Source of the DNA: CAVSKL01 sp963728475 [NCBI: Candidatus Eiseniibacteriota bacterium]
GTDB taxonomy: Bacteria > Eisenbacteria > RBG-16-71-46 > JABDJR01
NCBI GenBank assembly: GCA_963728475.1
Contig: CAVSKL010000002.1
Coordinates: 372,001 to 436,000, forward strand
Direction of reading: 5' to 3'
Length of the DNA: 64,000 bases
This document shows positions 24,614 to 32,556 of this stretch, one piece after another. The notes under the pieces are model-generated. The model was given only the letters and a program-made list of their open reading frames with translations. It was not told where the DNA came from and ran no database searches. The position numbers and the translations under genes were made by a program. How positions within the stretch are numbered: the stretch's first letter is position 1; each line of letters begins with the position of its first letter.

Positions 24614-25971
24614 CCGGGCGCGAGCGGATGCTGGAGACGATGACGGGGGCGCTGAAGGCCGCCGGCGGCGACGAGGCCGAGCTGGTGGTGGTGGCCGGGC
24701 GGAGCGCCCTCAGCCGCTGCGCGAACTCGGTGATCCACCAGAACGTGACCGCCGACGACGCGCTGGTGGTGGCGCGGGTGATCCGGGACGGGCGCACCGG
24801 GAGGGCCTCGGCGCACGGCTTCTCGCCCGAGGCCTGCGCGGGCGCGCTGGTCCAGGCCGCCGATCTCGCCCGGGTCGCCCCCCGGGATCCGGGGTTCCCG
24901 GGGCTCCCGGGCCCCCGCCCGCTCCCCGAGGTCGGGAGCCACGTTCCTGCGACCGCCGCCCTCGGACCCGGGGAGCGCGCCACCGCGCTGAAACGCGTGT
25001 TCGATGCCGCGGCCCGGCACGGTCTCACCGTGGCCGGGGGGTTCGGGTCCTCGGAGAAGGAGCTGGCGGTGGTGAACTCGCGGGGGGTGGCGGCCTACGC
25101 TCCGCTCACCAGCGCCGCGGTGAACCTGATCGCGCTCGGCGAGAACACTTCCGGGTTCGGCTCGGCCATGAGCCGAAACGCGCGCGAGCTGGACGTGGAC
25201 GCGGTGGGGGAGACCGCGATCCTGAAGTGCCGGGAGGGGTCGAAGCCGGTGACGGTGGAGCCGGGGACCTACGAGGTGATCCTGGAGCCGGCGGCGGTGG
25301 CCGAGCTCATGGAGTGGATGACCTTCACCTCGTTCACCGCGCGGTCGATCCGCGAGAAGACCTCGGCCCTGGCCGGAAAGCTGGGAGAGCGGCTGGTGGG
25401 AACGAACGTCACCATCTACGACGACGCCACCGATCCCGCCGGGGTGCCCACGCCCTTCGACTTCGAAGGGCAGCCCAAGCGCCGGCTCGTGATTCTGGAC
25501 CGGGGGGTCGCCCGGGGTTTCGGCACCGACACCGGGTGGGCGGCGCGGCTGGGCTGCGAGAACACCTCGCACGCGGTGCTCCCGGGCCACGAGGGTTCCG
25601 ACCCGGTGCCCATGAACCTGTTCATCGCTCCCGGCGACGCGGCCGCGGCGGAGATGCCGTCGCGGGTGGCGCGGGGGCTCCTGGTCACCCGCTTCCACTA
25701 CGTGAACGGCTTCCTGGACACCCGCAAGGCGACCATGACCGGGATGACCCGGGACGGCACCTTCCTGATCGAGGACGGGAAGGTGAAGGGCGCGGTCGGC
25801 AACCTCCGCTTCACCCAGAGCCTGGTCGAGGCCTTCGGGGACGTGCGGGCGATCTCGCGCGAGCGGAAACGGGTGCCTTCGTGGTGGTCGTCCACCGCCG
25901 ACACCGGGGGGTTGACCATGCCCGCCGTCCACTTCGGGTCGTTCCGGTTCACCGGCCGGACCGAGCGGTAG
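24610..25971 (+). CDS. tldE: TldE/PmbA-family protein
   Basis: 453 residues from an ATG overlapping the tldD stop (ATGA). The sequence follows the PmbA/TldE pattern: an N-terminal domain with the R-C-A-N-S-x-I-H-Q-N strand, and a C-terminal half containing G-R-F/V-like and T-S-H-A-V-L-P-G segments without the HExxxH of TldD. It is the non-catalytic partner of the heterodimeric TldD/E protease. Full length. The gene ends 22 bases before the convergent acyl-CoA synthetase gene, separated by an 8-bp-stem hairpin. Confidence 0.9.
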   Translation: MTGRERMLETMTGALKAAGGDEAELVVVAGRSALSRCANSVIHQNVTADDALVVARVIRDGRTGRASAHGFSPEACAGALVQAADLARVAPRDPGFPGLPGPRPLPEVGSHVPATAALGPGERATALKRVFDAAARHGLTVAGGFGSSEKELAVVNSRGVAAYAPLTSAAVNLIALGENTSGFGSAMSRNARELDVDAVGETAILKCREGSKPVTVEPGTYEVILEPAAVAELMEWMTFTSFTARSIREKTSALAGKLGERLVGTNVTIYDDATDPAGVPTPFDFEGQPKRRLVILDRGVARGFGTDTGWAARLGCENTSHAVLPGHEGSDPVPMNLFIAPGDAAAAEMPSRVARGLLVTRFHYVNGFLDTRKATMTGMTRDGTFLIEDGKVKGAVGNLRFTQSLVEAFGDVRAISRERKRVPSWWSSTADTGGLTMPAVHFGSFRFTGRTER

Positions 25972-25991
25972 CGGGTCGCGGGCGCGACCCG
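25972..25991. terminator. Hairpin between tldE and the convergent acyl-CoA synthetase gene
   Basis: CGGGTCGC (25972-25979), loop GGGC, GCGACCCG (25984-25991). A perfect 8-bp stem fills the 21-base gap between two convergent stops, so it is a likely shared terminator. There is no U-tract. Confidence 0.5.
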
Positions 25992-25992
25992 G

Positions 25993-28059
25993 TCACTGCG
26001 CCGCCGGCTGCCAGCGGGCGTCCACCACCCACAGGGTCCCCGTCTCGCGGTCCCAGATCGCCGGGTTGACCTCGGCCATGGCCACCGCGGGGGCCTCGGC
26101 GGCCAGCCGCGCCAGCGCCTCGACCAGGCTCCGCACCGCGCTCACCGCGGGGTCCCCCGCCTTGCCCAGCTCGGCCAGGAACCGGGCGTGCCGGAAGAAC
26201 GCCTCCGCCTGGGGGGCGCCGGTGGGGAGCGAGAGCCAGGCCGGCGGCTCCCCGCGCTCCACCGCGCTTCCCCCGCGGGCCAGCCCCACGAACGCGCCCA
26301 GGCCGGGATGGCGGAGGAAGGCGGCGAAGACCTCAGGGCCGGGCGGCGCCAGCTTCTGGACGAGCCACCGGTCCCCCTCCCGCTCTCGGGAGGCCAGGGC
26401 GTCGATCCCGCGGCGAAGGCCGGGGGCGTCGTGGGCCAGGGCCAGGAGACCGGCCTTGGCCTTGTGGGGCTCGGTGGGCCGCTCGATCTTGAGCGCCACC
26501 GGGAGGCCGATCCCCCGCGCCGCGCGTTCGGCCTCGGCCGCGCCGGTCACCCGGCAATGGAGCACCGGCCGCACCGAGGGCCCGGTGACGAACGACTCCA
26601 GCAAGTCGGGGTCGCCCCAGGAGGGACCCAGGAGCCGCAGGGACTCCGGCCACCGTCCGCCGCTCCGGCCGGTCGCGGGCCACCCCGCCCCGGGAGTCCG
26701 GGGCTGGCGCACCCAGCGGGCCAGGGCCCGGGCCGCGCGGTTGGGCTCGGTGAGGACCGGGAGCCCGGCGTCACGCAGCGCCTCGCCGGTGGCCGCCGCC
26801 TCCGGCGCGGCCATCCAGCAGGGGACCGCGGCCGCCTTCGCTCCCGGGAGCACCGCGGCGAACACCGAGGCCACCTCGGCGGCGTCGGTGACGATGGGAT
26901 GCATGAAGATGGGAAGGAGCGCGTCGATCTCGTCGCTCGCCGCGAGCGTGGTGAGCACGTCCCGGTACGCCTCGGGTCCCGCCGAGGCCAGCATGTCCAC
27001 CGGGTTGGCGGTCACCGCCGCCGCCGGTAGCCCCCCGGCCAGCCGCGCGCGAAGGCGGTCGGAGAGCACCGGAAGCTCCACCCCGTTCCGGGCCAGCTCG
27101 TCGGTGGCGAGCACCGCGGGGCCGCCGGCGTTGGTCACCACCGCCACCCGCCCGCCGCGGGCGATGCCCAGGCGGTCCCCGCACTCCAGGAGATCCACCG
27201 CGTCCACCAGGGACGGCACGTCCACCGCGTCCACCGCCCCCAGCAGCGCCTCGGCCAGGGCGGGCTCCGCCGCCACCGCGCCGGTATGCCCTCCCACCGC
27301 CCGGCGGCCCGAGCCGGTGGTGCCGCCCCGGACCACGATCAGCCGGGTGCCGGGCCGGAGCGCCGCCGCCGCCTCGCGCAAGCGGTCCGCCCGGGGAATC
27401 GTTTCCAGGTAGAGGAGCACCTGCTCGACCTGGGGCAGGTGCTCGGCCACCCCCTCCATGAAGTCGGGCACGGTGAGGTCGGCCATGTTGCCCACGCTGG
27501 CGAAGAAGGCCGCCCCCAGCCTCCGCTCGGTGAACCGCAGCATGAGCCACTCGCCGATCGATCCGCTCTGGCAGATCAAGGCGATCCGCCCCGGCGCCGG
27601 CAAAACCCGGGAGAAGCTTCCGTCGAAGCGGTAGCTGGGGGTCACGGTATGGAGCCCCATGCAATTGGAGCCCATGAGCACCGCGCCCGCCTCGCGGCAG
27701 GCCGCGGCCAGCGCCTCTTCGCGCGCGCGTCCCTCCGGACCCAGCTCTCCGAAGCCGGCGGTGAGGAGCACGAAGGCGCGGGTCCCCCGCTCCAGAAGCT
27801 CCCGGATGGCCGACTCCGCGGCCTCGGGAGCGACCCCGATCACCGCCAGCTCGGGCGCTTCCGGGAGCGCGCGGAGATCGGGCCACGCCCGCGCTCCGAA
27901 CACCGTCCCCGCCCTGGGATGCACCGGGTAGACGGGGCCGGCGAAGCCGCCGGCGAGCAGGCTCTTGAGCACGGCGCCCGGAAGCGAGCCGGGGCGCTCG
28001 GACGCGCCCACCACCGCCGCCGAGCGGGGGAAGAGGAGCGGTTTCAAGTCGCGTCTCAT
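25993..28059 (-). CDS. ADP-forming acyl-CoA synthetase (acetate-CoA ligase, fused alpha-beta)
   Basis: 688 residues. The start is set at the ATG at 28059 because the CoA-binding domain begins just after it; an upstream ATG at 28095 is the alternative. Order: CoA-binding Rossmann domain (V-V-G-A-S-E-R-P-G), a succinyl-CoA-ligase-like domain with G-S-N-C-M-G and a later V-G-G-H-T-G-A-V-A region, where family members carry the phospho-His, then a C-terminal ATP-grasp domain. It interconverts acyl-CoA plus ADP and phosphate with the acid plus ATP, a substrate-level ATP source in anaerobic or flexible metabolism. Acyl specificity is unknown. Confidence 0.85.
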   Translation of the reverse strand: MRRDLKPLLFPRSAAVVGASERPGSLPGAVLKSLLAGGFAGPVYPVHPRAGTVFGARAWPDLRALPEAPELAVIGVAPEAAESAIRELLERGTRAFVLLTAGFGELGPEGRAREEALAAACREAGAVLMGSNCMGLHTVTPSYRFDGSFSRVLPAPGRIALICQSGSIGEWLMLRFTERRLGAAFFASVGNMADLTVPDFMEGVAEHLPQVEQVLLYLETIPRADRLREAAAALRPGTRLIVVRGGTTGSGRRAVGGHTGAVAAEPALAEALLGAVDAVDVPSLVDAVDLLECGDRLGIARGGRVAVVTNAGGPAVLATDELARNGVELPVLSDRLRARLAGGLPAAAVTANPVDMLASAGPEAYRDVLTTLAASDEIDALLPIFMHPIVTDAAEVASVFAAVLPGAKAAAVPCWMAAPEAAATGEALRDAGLPVLTEPNRAARALARWVRQPRTPGAGWPATGRSGGRWPESLRLLGPSWGDPDLLESFVTGPSVRPVLHCRVTGAAEAERAARGIGLPVALKIERPTEPHKAKAGLLALAHDAPGLRRGIDALASREREGDRWLVQKLAPPGPEVFAAFLRHPGLGAFVGLARGGSAVERGEPPAWLSLPTGAPQAEAFFRHARFLAELGKAGDPAVSAVRSLVEALARLAAEAPAVAMAEVNPAIWDRETGTLWVVDARWQPAAQ

Positions 28060-28172
28060 GGCCCGAACTCTACCCGCGGCCGCGCCCAGCGTCACCGGCG
28101 AAACGGGAATTCGCGGAGAGCGAAGGCGCGGGGACGCGGGCGCGGCCTCTCCCGCTCGCCCTCCCGGGTTGG

Positions 28173-28187
28173 TAAGATCGACCGCCT
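28173..28187 (+). promoter_or_regulatory. Candidate -10 element giving a near-leaderless suhB transcript
   Basis: TAAGAT at 28173-28178 ends nine bases before the ATG at 28188. There is no Shine-Dalgarno sequence, so the transcript may start at or just before the start codon. A -35 box is not convincing. Confidence 0.3.
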
Positions 28188-29003
28188 ATGGACCTCGACG
28201 CCCTCCTCCAGGACACCGTTCGCGTCGCCCACGAGGCCGGCGCGTTGTTACTGAACAAACTCGGTCGGGTTCGGCACGTGGAACACAAGGGGGTGATGGA
28301 CCTGGTCACCGAGGCCGACACCGAGTCCGAGAGGCTCCTGGTCCGCCGGCTCACCGAGCTCGTTCCCACCGCCTCGATCCTCGCCGAGGAGGAGGACCGC
28401 ATCCATCGCGACGGGCCCCTCTGCTGGATCGTGGACCCCCTGGACGGCACCACCAACTTCGCCCACGGCTACCCGGTGTTCTCGGTCTCGATCGCCCTGG
28501 AGCGGGACGGGGAACGGGTGGCGGGGGTGGTGCACGACCCGACCCGCGGGGAGACCTTCGCCGCCCGGCGCGCCGGCGGTGCCCACCGGAACGGCGCCCG
28601 GCTCGCGGTGAGCGCCACCGGAGACCTCGGGGAGGCGCTCCTGGTCACCGGGTTCCCCTACGACGTGCGGAGCGCGCCCCGCGACAATCTCCGCCAGTTC
28701 GCTTCGTTTCTCAAGCGCTCCCAGGGGGTTCGGCGGGGGGGGAGCGCGGCCCTGGACCTCGCCTACGTGGCCGCGGGGCGGTTCGACGGCTACTGGGAGG
28801 AGAAGCTCAAGCCCTGGGACGTGGCCGCCGGCGCGCTCCTGGTGGAGGAGGCGGGCGGGCGGGTCACCGGCTACCGGGGGGAGCGGTTCCGGATGGCCGG
28901 GGCCCACATCGTGGCCACCAACGGCCGGGTCCACGACGCCGTCACCGACATCCTCACCGGGATCGAGGACTCGGGCGAGCTGCCGCCCCTTCCCGGCGCC
29001 TGA
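28188..29003 (+). CDS. suhB: Inositol monophosphatase family protein
   Basis: 271 residues. Metal-binding residues are in order: E-A-D-x-E-S-E, I-L-A-E-E, W-I-V-D-P-L-D-G-T-T-N-F and, near the C-terminus, K-P-W-D-V-A-A-G. This is the complete lithium-sensitive phosphatase signature. It hydrolyses myo-inositol-1-phosphate or related sugar phosphates with Mg2+. SuhB homologues also affect rRNA transcription in Escherichia coli. An unusual TTG-TTA codon pair occurs near residues 21-22. It is a single-gene unit, ending at a 7-bp-stem hairpin before the convergent CMD-family gene. Confidence 0.88.
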   Translation: MDLDALLQDTVRVAHEAGALLLNKLGRVRHVEHKGVMDLVTEADTESERLLVRRLTELVPTASILAEEEDRIHRDGPLCWIVDPLDGTTNFAHGYPVFSVSIALERDGERVAGVVHDPTRGETFAARRAGGAHRNGARLAVSATGDLGEALLVTGFPYDVRSAPRDNLRQFASFLKRSQGVRRGGSAALDLAYVAAGRFDGYWEEKLKPWDVAAGALLVEEAGGRVTGYRGERFRMAGAHIVATNGRVHDAVTDILTGIEDSGELPPLPGA

Positions 29004-29013
29004 CCCCCGGCGC

Positions 29014-29031
29014 CCGGCGACGCGTCGCCGG
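29014..29031. terminator. Hairpin between suhB and the convergent CMD-family gene
   Basis: CCGGCGA (29014-29020), loop CGCG, TCGCCGG (29025-29031). A perfect stem centred between convergent stop codons (29003 and 29049), so a probable shared terminator. Confidence 0.45.
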
Positions 29032-29048
29032 ACTCCCGGGACGCGGAA

Positions 29049-29747
29049 CTACCCCCCGCGGTGGCGCGCGGAGGCCTCGGTCCAAAGGCGCCGCGCCAGC
29101 GGGGCTCCCTCCGGCGCCGCCACCGCCGCCGCCGCCAGCGTTCCGTCGAGATCCTCCGCGCTCGCCCCCACCAAGAGCGCCCCCCGAAGATGCGCGCGAA
29201 GCTGGCCGGGAACGTCGAGCGCGGCCAGCGCCGCCACCGCGCACAGCTCCCGGGTCCGCGCGTCCGGCCCTGGGCGTGCGAGCACCTTGCCGTAGCCCTC
29301 CACCACCATCCACCGTCCCAGCTCGGGGGAGATCCGGGCCATGGTCGCGAGCAGCCGGTCGTAGGTGGGACCGTAGACCCGGCGGCAGAGGCTCTCTCCG
29401 CGGGCCAGCCAGTCCCGGTCCCGCCCCCGGTCCGCGGCCAGGTCCAGGGCCGGGGGGGCCGGAGGCTCGGGGACGAGGGCGGCCAGCTCGGCCAGGGCGT
29501 TGATCGCGCGGGGATAGCCGGCGAAGAGGTAGACCTGGAGGAGGATCTCACCCAGGTCCGGCGCGGGGATCCCGCGGCCCAGGGCCAGGCGGAGCGCGGC
29601 CCGGGTGACGTCCCGGCGGCCCGCCGCCGCCGCCGCCGAGGCCGCGGCCAGGAGCCGGACCGCCTCGCCCGGGGGTCCGGAGAGCGCGCGCAAGCCGGAG
29701 TCCAGTTTCCGCTCCGGCGGCCGATAACGAGGTTGGGAGGAATCCAT
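29049..29747 (-). CDS. Carboxymuconolactone decarboxylase-like (CMD/AhpD fold) protein
   Basis: 232 residues, starting at the ATG at 29747 (M-D-S-S-Q). The C-terminal half holds R-E-L-C-A-V-A-A-L-A-A-L-D-V-P-G-Q-L-x2-H and a G-A-L-L-V-G-A-S-A-E-D-L helix, the CMD domain signature. A second, weaker CMD-like repeat covers L-A-L-G-R-G-I-P-A-P-D-L-G-E-I-L near residues 50-80. The C-x-x-C pair of AhpD peroxidases is absent, so peroxidase activity is doubtful. Substrate and role are unknown. It has its own promoter and stands alone. Confidence 0.7.
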   Translation of the reverse strand: MDSSQPRYRPPERKLDSGLRALSGPPGEAVRLLAAASAAAAAGRRDVTRAALRLALGRGIPAPDLGEILLQVYLFAGYPRAINALAELAALVPEPPAPPALDLAADRGRDRDWLARGESLCRRVYGPTYDRLLATMARISPELGRWMVVEGYGKVLARPGPDARTRELCAVAALAALDVPGQLRAHLRGALLVGASAEDLDGTLAAAAVAAPEGAPLARRLWTEASARHRGG

Positions 29748-29779
29748 CGCGGGCTTGCCCCCTAATTGAAAGGGGCGCC

Positions 29780-29809
29780 AGTATATCGGATAGGCCGCCG
29801 CCCTGTCGA
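29780..29809 (-). promoter_or_regulatory. Candidate promoter of the CMD-family gene
   Basis: On the minus strand TCGACA (29809-29804) and TATACT (29785-29780) are separated by 18 bases. Transcription would start near 29773, about 26 bases upstream of the ATG at 29747. Confidence 0.45.
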
Positions 29810-29888
29810 AACCCGGGGCCGGAGCGGCCGCCCGCGAGGGCGCCGGCCGCACCCGGCCCGCCCGTTTCAGGAGGGGATCGCGATCCGC

Positions 29889-31034
29889 ATGCGCGCACCG
29901 GAACACCGGGCCGGCCCGCTCGGCCTTCTCATCACGTCGTTCCTGCTCGGAACCGCCGGCGGGGCCCTGGCCGCGCCGCGCCTCCCCGCGGGTTCCCACC
30001 ACGGGGTGCCCGCCACCGCCACCTTCTCGATCGTGGCCGCGGACACCGCGGACGGGGAGTGGGGGATCGCGGTGGCTTCCCGGTTCCTGGCGGTGGGAGC
30101 GGTGGTGCCCTACGCCGAGGCCGGCGCGGGGGCCCTCGCCACCCAGGCCATCGCCGATCCGGCCTACGGCCCTCAGGCGATGAAGCTCCTGGCCGAGGGG
30201 AGAAGCGCGGACGAGGTGATCCGGAAGCTCGTCGACGGCGACCCCGACCGCGACATCCGCCAGATCGGGATCGTGGACTCCCGGGGGGAGACCGCCACCT
30301 TCACCGGCCGGCGCTGCGAGGGCTGGGCGGGAGGGGTGAGCGGACCCGGTTACGTGATCCAGGGAAACGACCTCGTCTCCGACGACGTGGTCTACACCAT
30401 GGCCCGCGCCTTCGAGCGCACCGAGGGGAGCCTGGCCGAGCGGCTCCTGGCCGCGCTCGCCGCCGGGGACGCCGCCGGCGGGGACCGAAGGGGCAAGCAG
30501 GCGGCCGCGCTCCTGGTGGTGCGGGCCCACGGCGGCTACCTGGGGGCCAACGACCGCTACGTGGACCTTCGCGTGGACGACGCTCCCGATCCGGTGCCCG
30601 AACTCCAGCGGCTCTACGATCTTCACGCGCGCACCTTCCTTCCCGCCGTGCACACCCGCCTCGGGGATGAGGCGCTGGCCCGGGGGGACCGCGGCCGCGC
30701 CGACCGCGAGTTCGCGCGCGTCATCCATCTCTACCGCGCCGCCATCGCCGCCGACCCCGGCGACGTCGACTCGCGAAACGGCCTCGCCTGGTTCTACGCG
30801 CGCCACCGGGTGAACCTGGACGAGGCGCTCCGGCTGGCCGACGAGGCGCACCGGCTGGCCCCGGACTCGTGGCAGGTGCTCGACACCCTGGCCGAGATCC
30901 ACTACGAGCGCGGGGACCTCTCCGACGCGTGCCGGATGGCCCGCGAGGCGCTGGAGAGTGATCCGCGGAATCCGTACCTGAAGGACCAGGCCGCGCGCTT
31001 CCAGGCCGCCCTCGACCGGGAGTCCAGGAAATGA
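29889..31034 (+). CDS. Secreted DUF1028 (Ntn-hydrolase-like) protein with C-terminal TPR repeats
   Basis: 381 residues from ATG at 29889. An export signal is visible (R-A-G-P-L-G-L-L-I-T-S-F helix, then A-L-A-A). Residues ~40-245 match the DUF1028 family: A-T-F-S-I-V-A, G-V-A-V-A-S-like strand, and G-N-D-L-V-S and R-A-H-G-G-Y-L-G-A-N-D-R-Y-V-D-L-R-V-D segments. The remaining ~135 residues are TPR-like helices. DUF1028 proteins resemble Ntn hydrolases and are often periplasmic, but their reaction is unknown. The stop overlaps the start of the regulator gene by 4 bp, suggesting the two are functionally linked. Confidence 0.78.
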   Translation: MRAPEHRAGPLGLLITSFLLGTAGGALAAPRLPAGSHHGVPATATFSIVAADTADGEWGIAVASRFLAVGAVVPYAEAGAGALATQAIADPAYGPQAMKLLAEGRSADEVIRKLVDGDPDRDIRQIGIVDSRGETATFTGRRCEGWAGGVSGPGYVIQGNDLVSDDVVYTMARAFERTEGSLAERLLAALAAGDAAGGDRRGKQAAALLVVRAHGGYLGANDRYVDLRVDDAPDPVPELQRLYDLHARTFLPAVHTRLGDEALARGDRGRADREFARVIHLYRAAIAADPGDVDSRNGLAWFYARHRVNLDEALRLADEAHRLAPDSWQVLDTLAEIHYERGDLSDACRMAREALESDPRNPYLKDQAARFQAALDRESRK

Positions 31035-32392
31035 GCCCGCTCACCATCCTGGTGGTGGAGCCGGAGGAAGCGCTCCGGGAGCGGGTTCGCGCCGCCCTCC
31101 AGAAGGAGGGCCATCGGGTGCTGGCGTTCGGCCGGGCCGAGGGCGCGCTGGCGGTCCTGACCGAGGCCGCTTCCCCCGCGCTCGCGCTCCTCACCGCGGG
31201 GGCCGACCCGGACATGGAAGCGCTCCTGGCCGCGCTCGCCGCGTCCTCGACCCAGTGCCAGAAGGTGTGGATCGCCCCTCCCGGCGACGAGGGGATGGAC
31301 CGGCTGGCCGCCACCCGCCAGCCCCGCGGCCTCCTTCCCCGCACCAACCTGGACGAGGAGGTCCGTCACCTCGCCGAGCGGGTGTGGCGAAGCCGCGAGC
31401 GGGGACGGGCCTTGGCCGGCGCGCCCCCCATGCTCGGCGACTCGGAAGCGGCGGGTGCGGTGCGCGACCTCATCGATCGCATGGCCGCCGGCGGCGCTTC
31501 CAACGTGCTCGTCACCGGGGAGAGCGGGACCGGCAAGGAGGTGGCCGCGCGCCGGCTCCACGCCCTCGGTCCGCGCGCGCACGGCCCCTTCGTGGAGGTG
31601 GACTGCGCCTCCATCCCGATGAATCTGCTGGAGAGCGAGCTTTTCGGTCACGAGCCGGGCGCGTTCACCGACGCCCGGCAGGGGAAGGTCGGGCTCCTGG
31701 AGCTGGCCCAGGGGGGGACCGCGTTCCTGGACGAGATCGGGGAGCTGGACCTGGGGCTCCAGGCCAAGCTCCTGCGCGTGCTCGACTCCCGGCGGTTCCG
31801 CCGGGTGGGAGGACGCGACGAGATCACGCTCGACATCCACCTGGTCGCCGCCACCAACCGGGACCTGGCGCACGAGGTGCGCGAAGGCCGGTTCCGCGCC
31901 GACCTCTACTTCCGGCTGGACGTGGTCCGGCTGGAGCTGCCGCCGGTGCGCGAGCGCGGGGAAGATGCGTGGCTCCTGGCCGAGACGTTCCTGGAGGAGG
32001 CCGGCCGGCGCCTCGGCCGCCCGCCGCTCCGGCTGGCGCCGGTGGTCAAGCGCGACGTGCTCGGCTACCCCTGGCCCGGCAACGTGCGCGAGATCCGGAA
32101 TCACATGGAGCGGCTCGCGCTCCTTTCCCCTCCCGAGACGCGCCTGGTCGAGGACCTGGCCCTTCCCGACCGGGCCGCCCCGTCCGGGAGCGGATTCCAC
32201 ATCGACTTCTCGCGGGGGCCGGTACGGTGGGAGGACATCGAGCGCACGGTGATCGAAGCCGCCCTCGATTCGGCGGCGGGCAACGTGAGCGAGGCGGCGC
32301 GACTGCTGGGGCTGGGCCGGGGCGCCCTCCGGTATCGCATGAGCCGCCACGGCCTGGCCGAGGACGCCCCGGTCGCGCGCAGGGCGGCCTGA
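31031..32392 (+). CDS. Sigma-54-type activator with degenerate receiver domain
   Basis: 453 residues, ATG overlapping the previous stop. Residues 1-120 look like a response-regulator receiver, but the acidic pair is replaced by E-P-E and the phospho-acceptor Asp position reads L-L-T-A-G. Phosphorylation is therefore unlikely. The AAA+ domain has Walker A G-E-S-G-T-G-K-E, Walker B F-L-D-E-I-G-E-L, and G-A-F-T-D-A where sigma-54 activators have GAFTGA. A C-terminal Fis-type helix-turn-helix (N-V-S-E-A-A-R-L-L-G) binds DNA. It may sense a partner protein, possibly linked to the DUF1028 product. Confidence 0.85.
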   Translation: MSPLTILVVEPEEALRERVRAALQKEGHRVLAFGRAEGALAVLTEAASPALALLTAGADPDMEALLAALAASSTQCQKVWIAPPGDEGMDRLAATRQPRGLLPRTNLDEEVRHLAERVWRSRERGRALAGAPPMLGDSEAAGAVRDLIDRMAAGGASNVLVTGESGTGKEVAARRLHALGPRAHGPFVEVDCASIPMNLLESELFGHEPGAFTDARQGKVGLLELAQGGTAFLDEIGELDLGLQAKLLRVLDSRRFRRVGGRDEITLDIHLVAATNRDLAHEVREGRFRADLYFRLDVVRLELPPVRERGEDAWLLAETFLEEAGRRLGRPPLRLAPVVKRDVLGYPWPGNVREIRNHMERLALLSPPETRLVEDLALPDRAAPSGSGFHIDFSRGPVRWEDIERTVIEAALDSAAGNVSEAARLLGLGRGALRYRMSRHGLAEDAPVARRAA

Positions 32393-32430
32393 GGCGCCTT
32401 CCCGGGCTCTCTCTGGGTACTTTCACGCAC

Positions 32431-32472
32431 CCGTCAACAATCGTTTACAAGCCGTCAACACTGCGCTAAGAT
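32431..32472 (+). promoter_or_regulatory. Candidate promoter with paired direct repeats upstream of the GAF-sigma-54 activator gene
   Basis: TTTACA (32444-32449) and TAAGAT (32467-32472) with a 17-base spacer. Two copies of CCGTCAACA (32431-32439 and 32452-32460) lie 21 bp apart, i.e. on one face of the helix, one upstream of the -35 and one in the spacer. This suggests a repressor or autoregulatory operator. The AT content of 32430-32535 is much higher than its surroundings. Confidence 0.5.
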
Positions 32473-32556
32473 TCAGGCGCCATTGCCCGGGATTTTATCC
32501 TGGGGCGATCCTTTTATTTTCATCATACCGGCTTGAACGGCGATCAGGGGGAGAGT

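Noticed and set aside
23153-25971. TldD/TldE as leader-removing protease of the lanthipeptide system
   Set aside because: The genes are ~31 kb away, in an operon with a cation exporter, and tldD/tldE are widespread. Only general family knowledge links them to peptide maturation.
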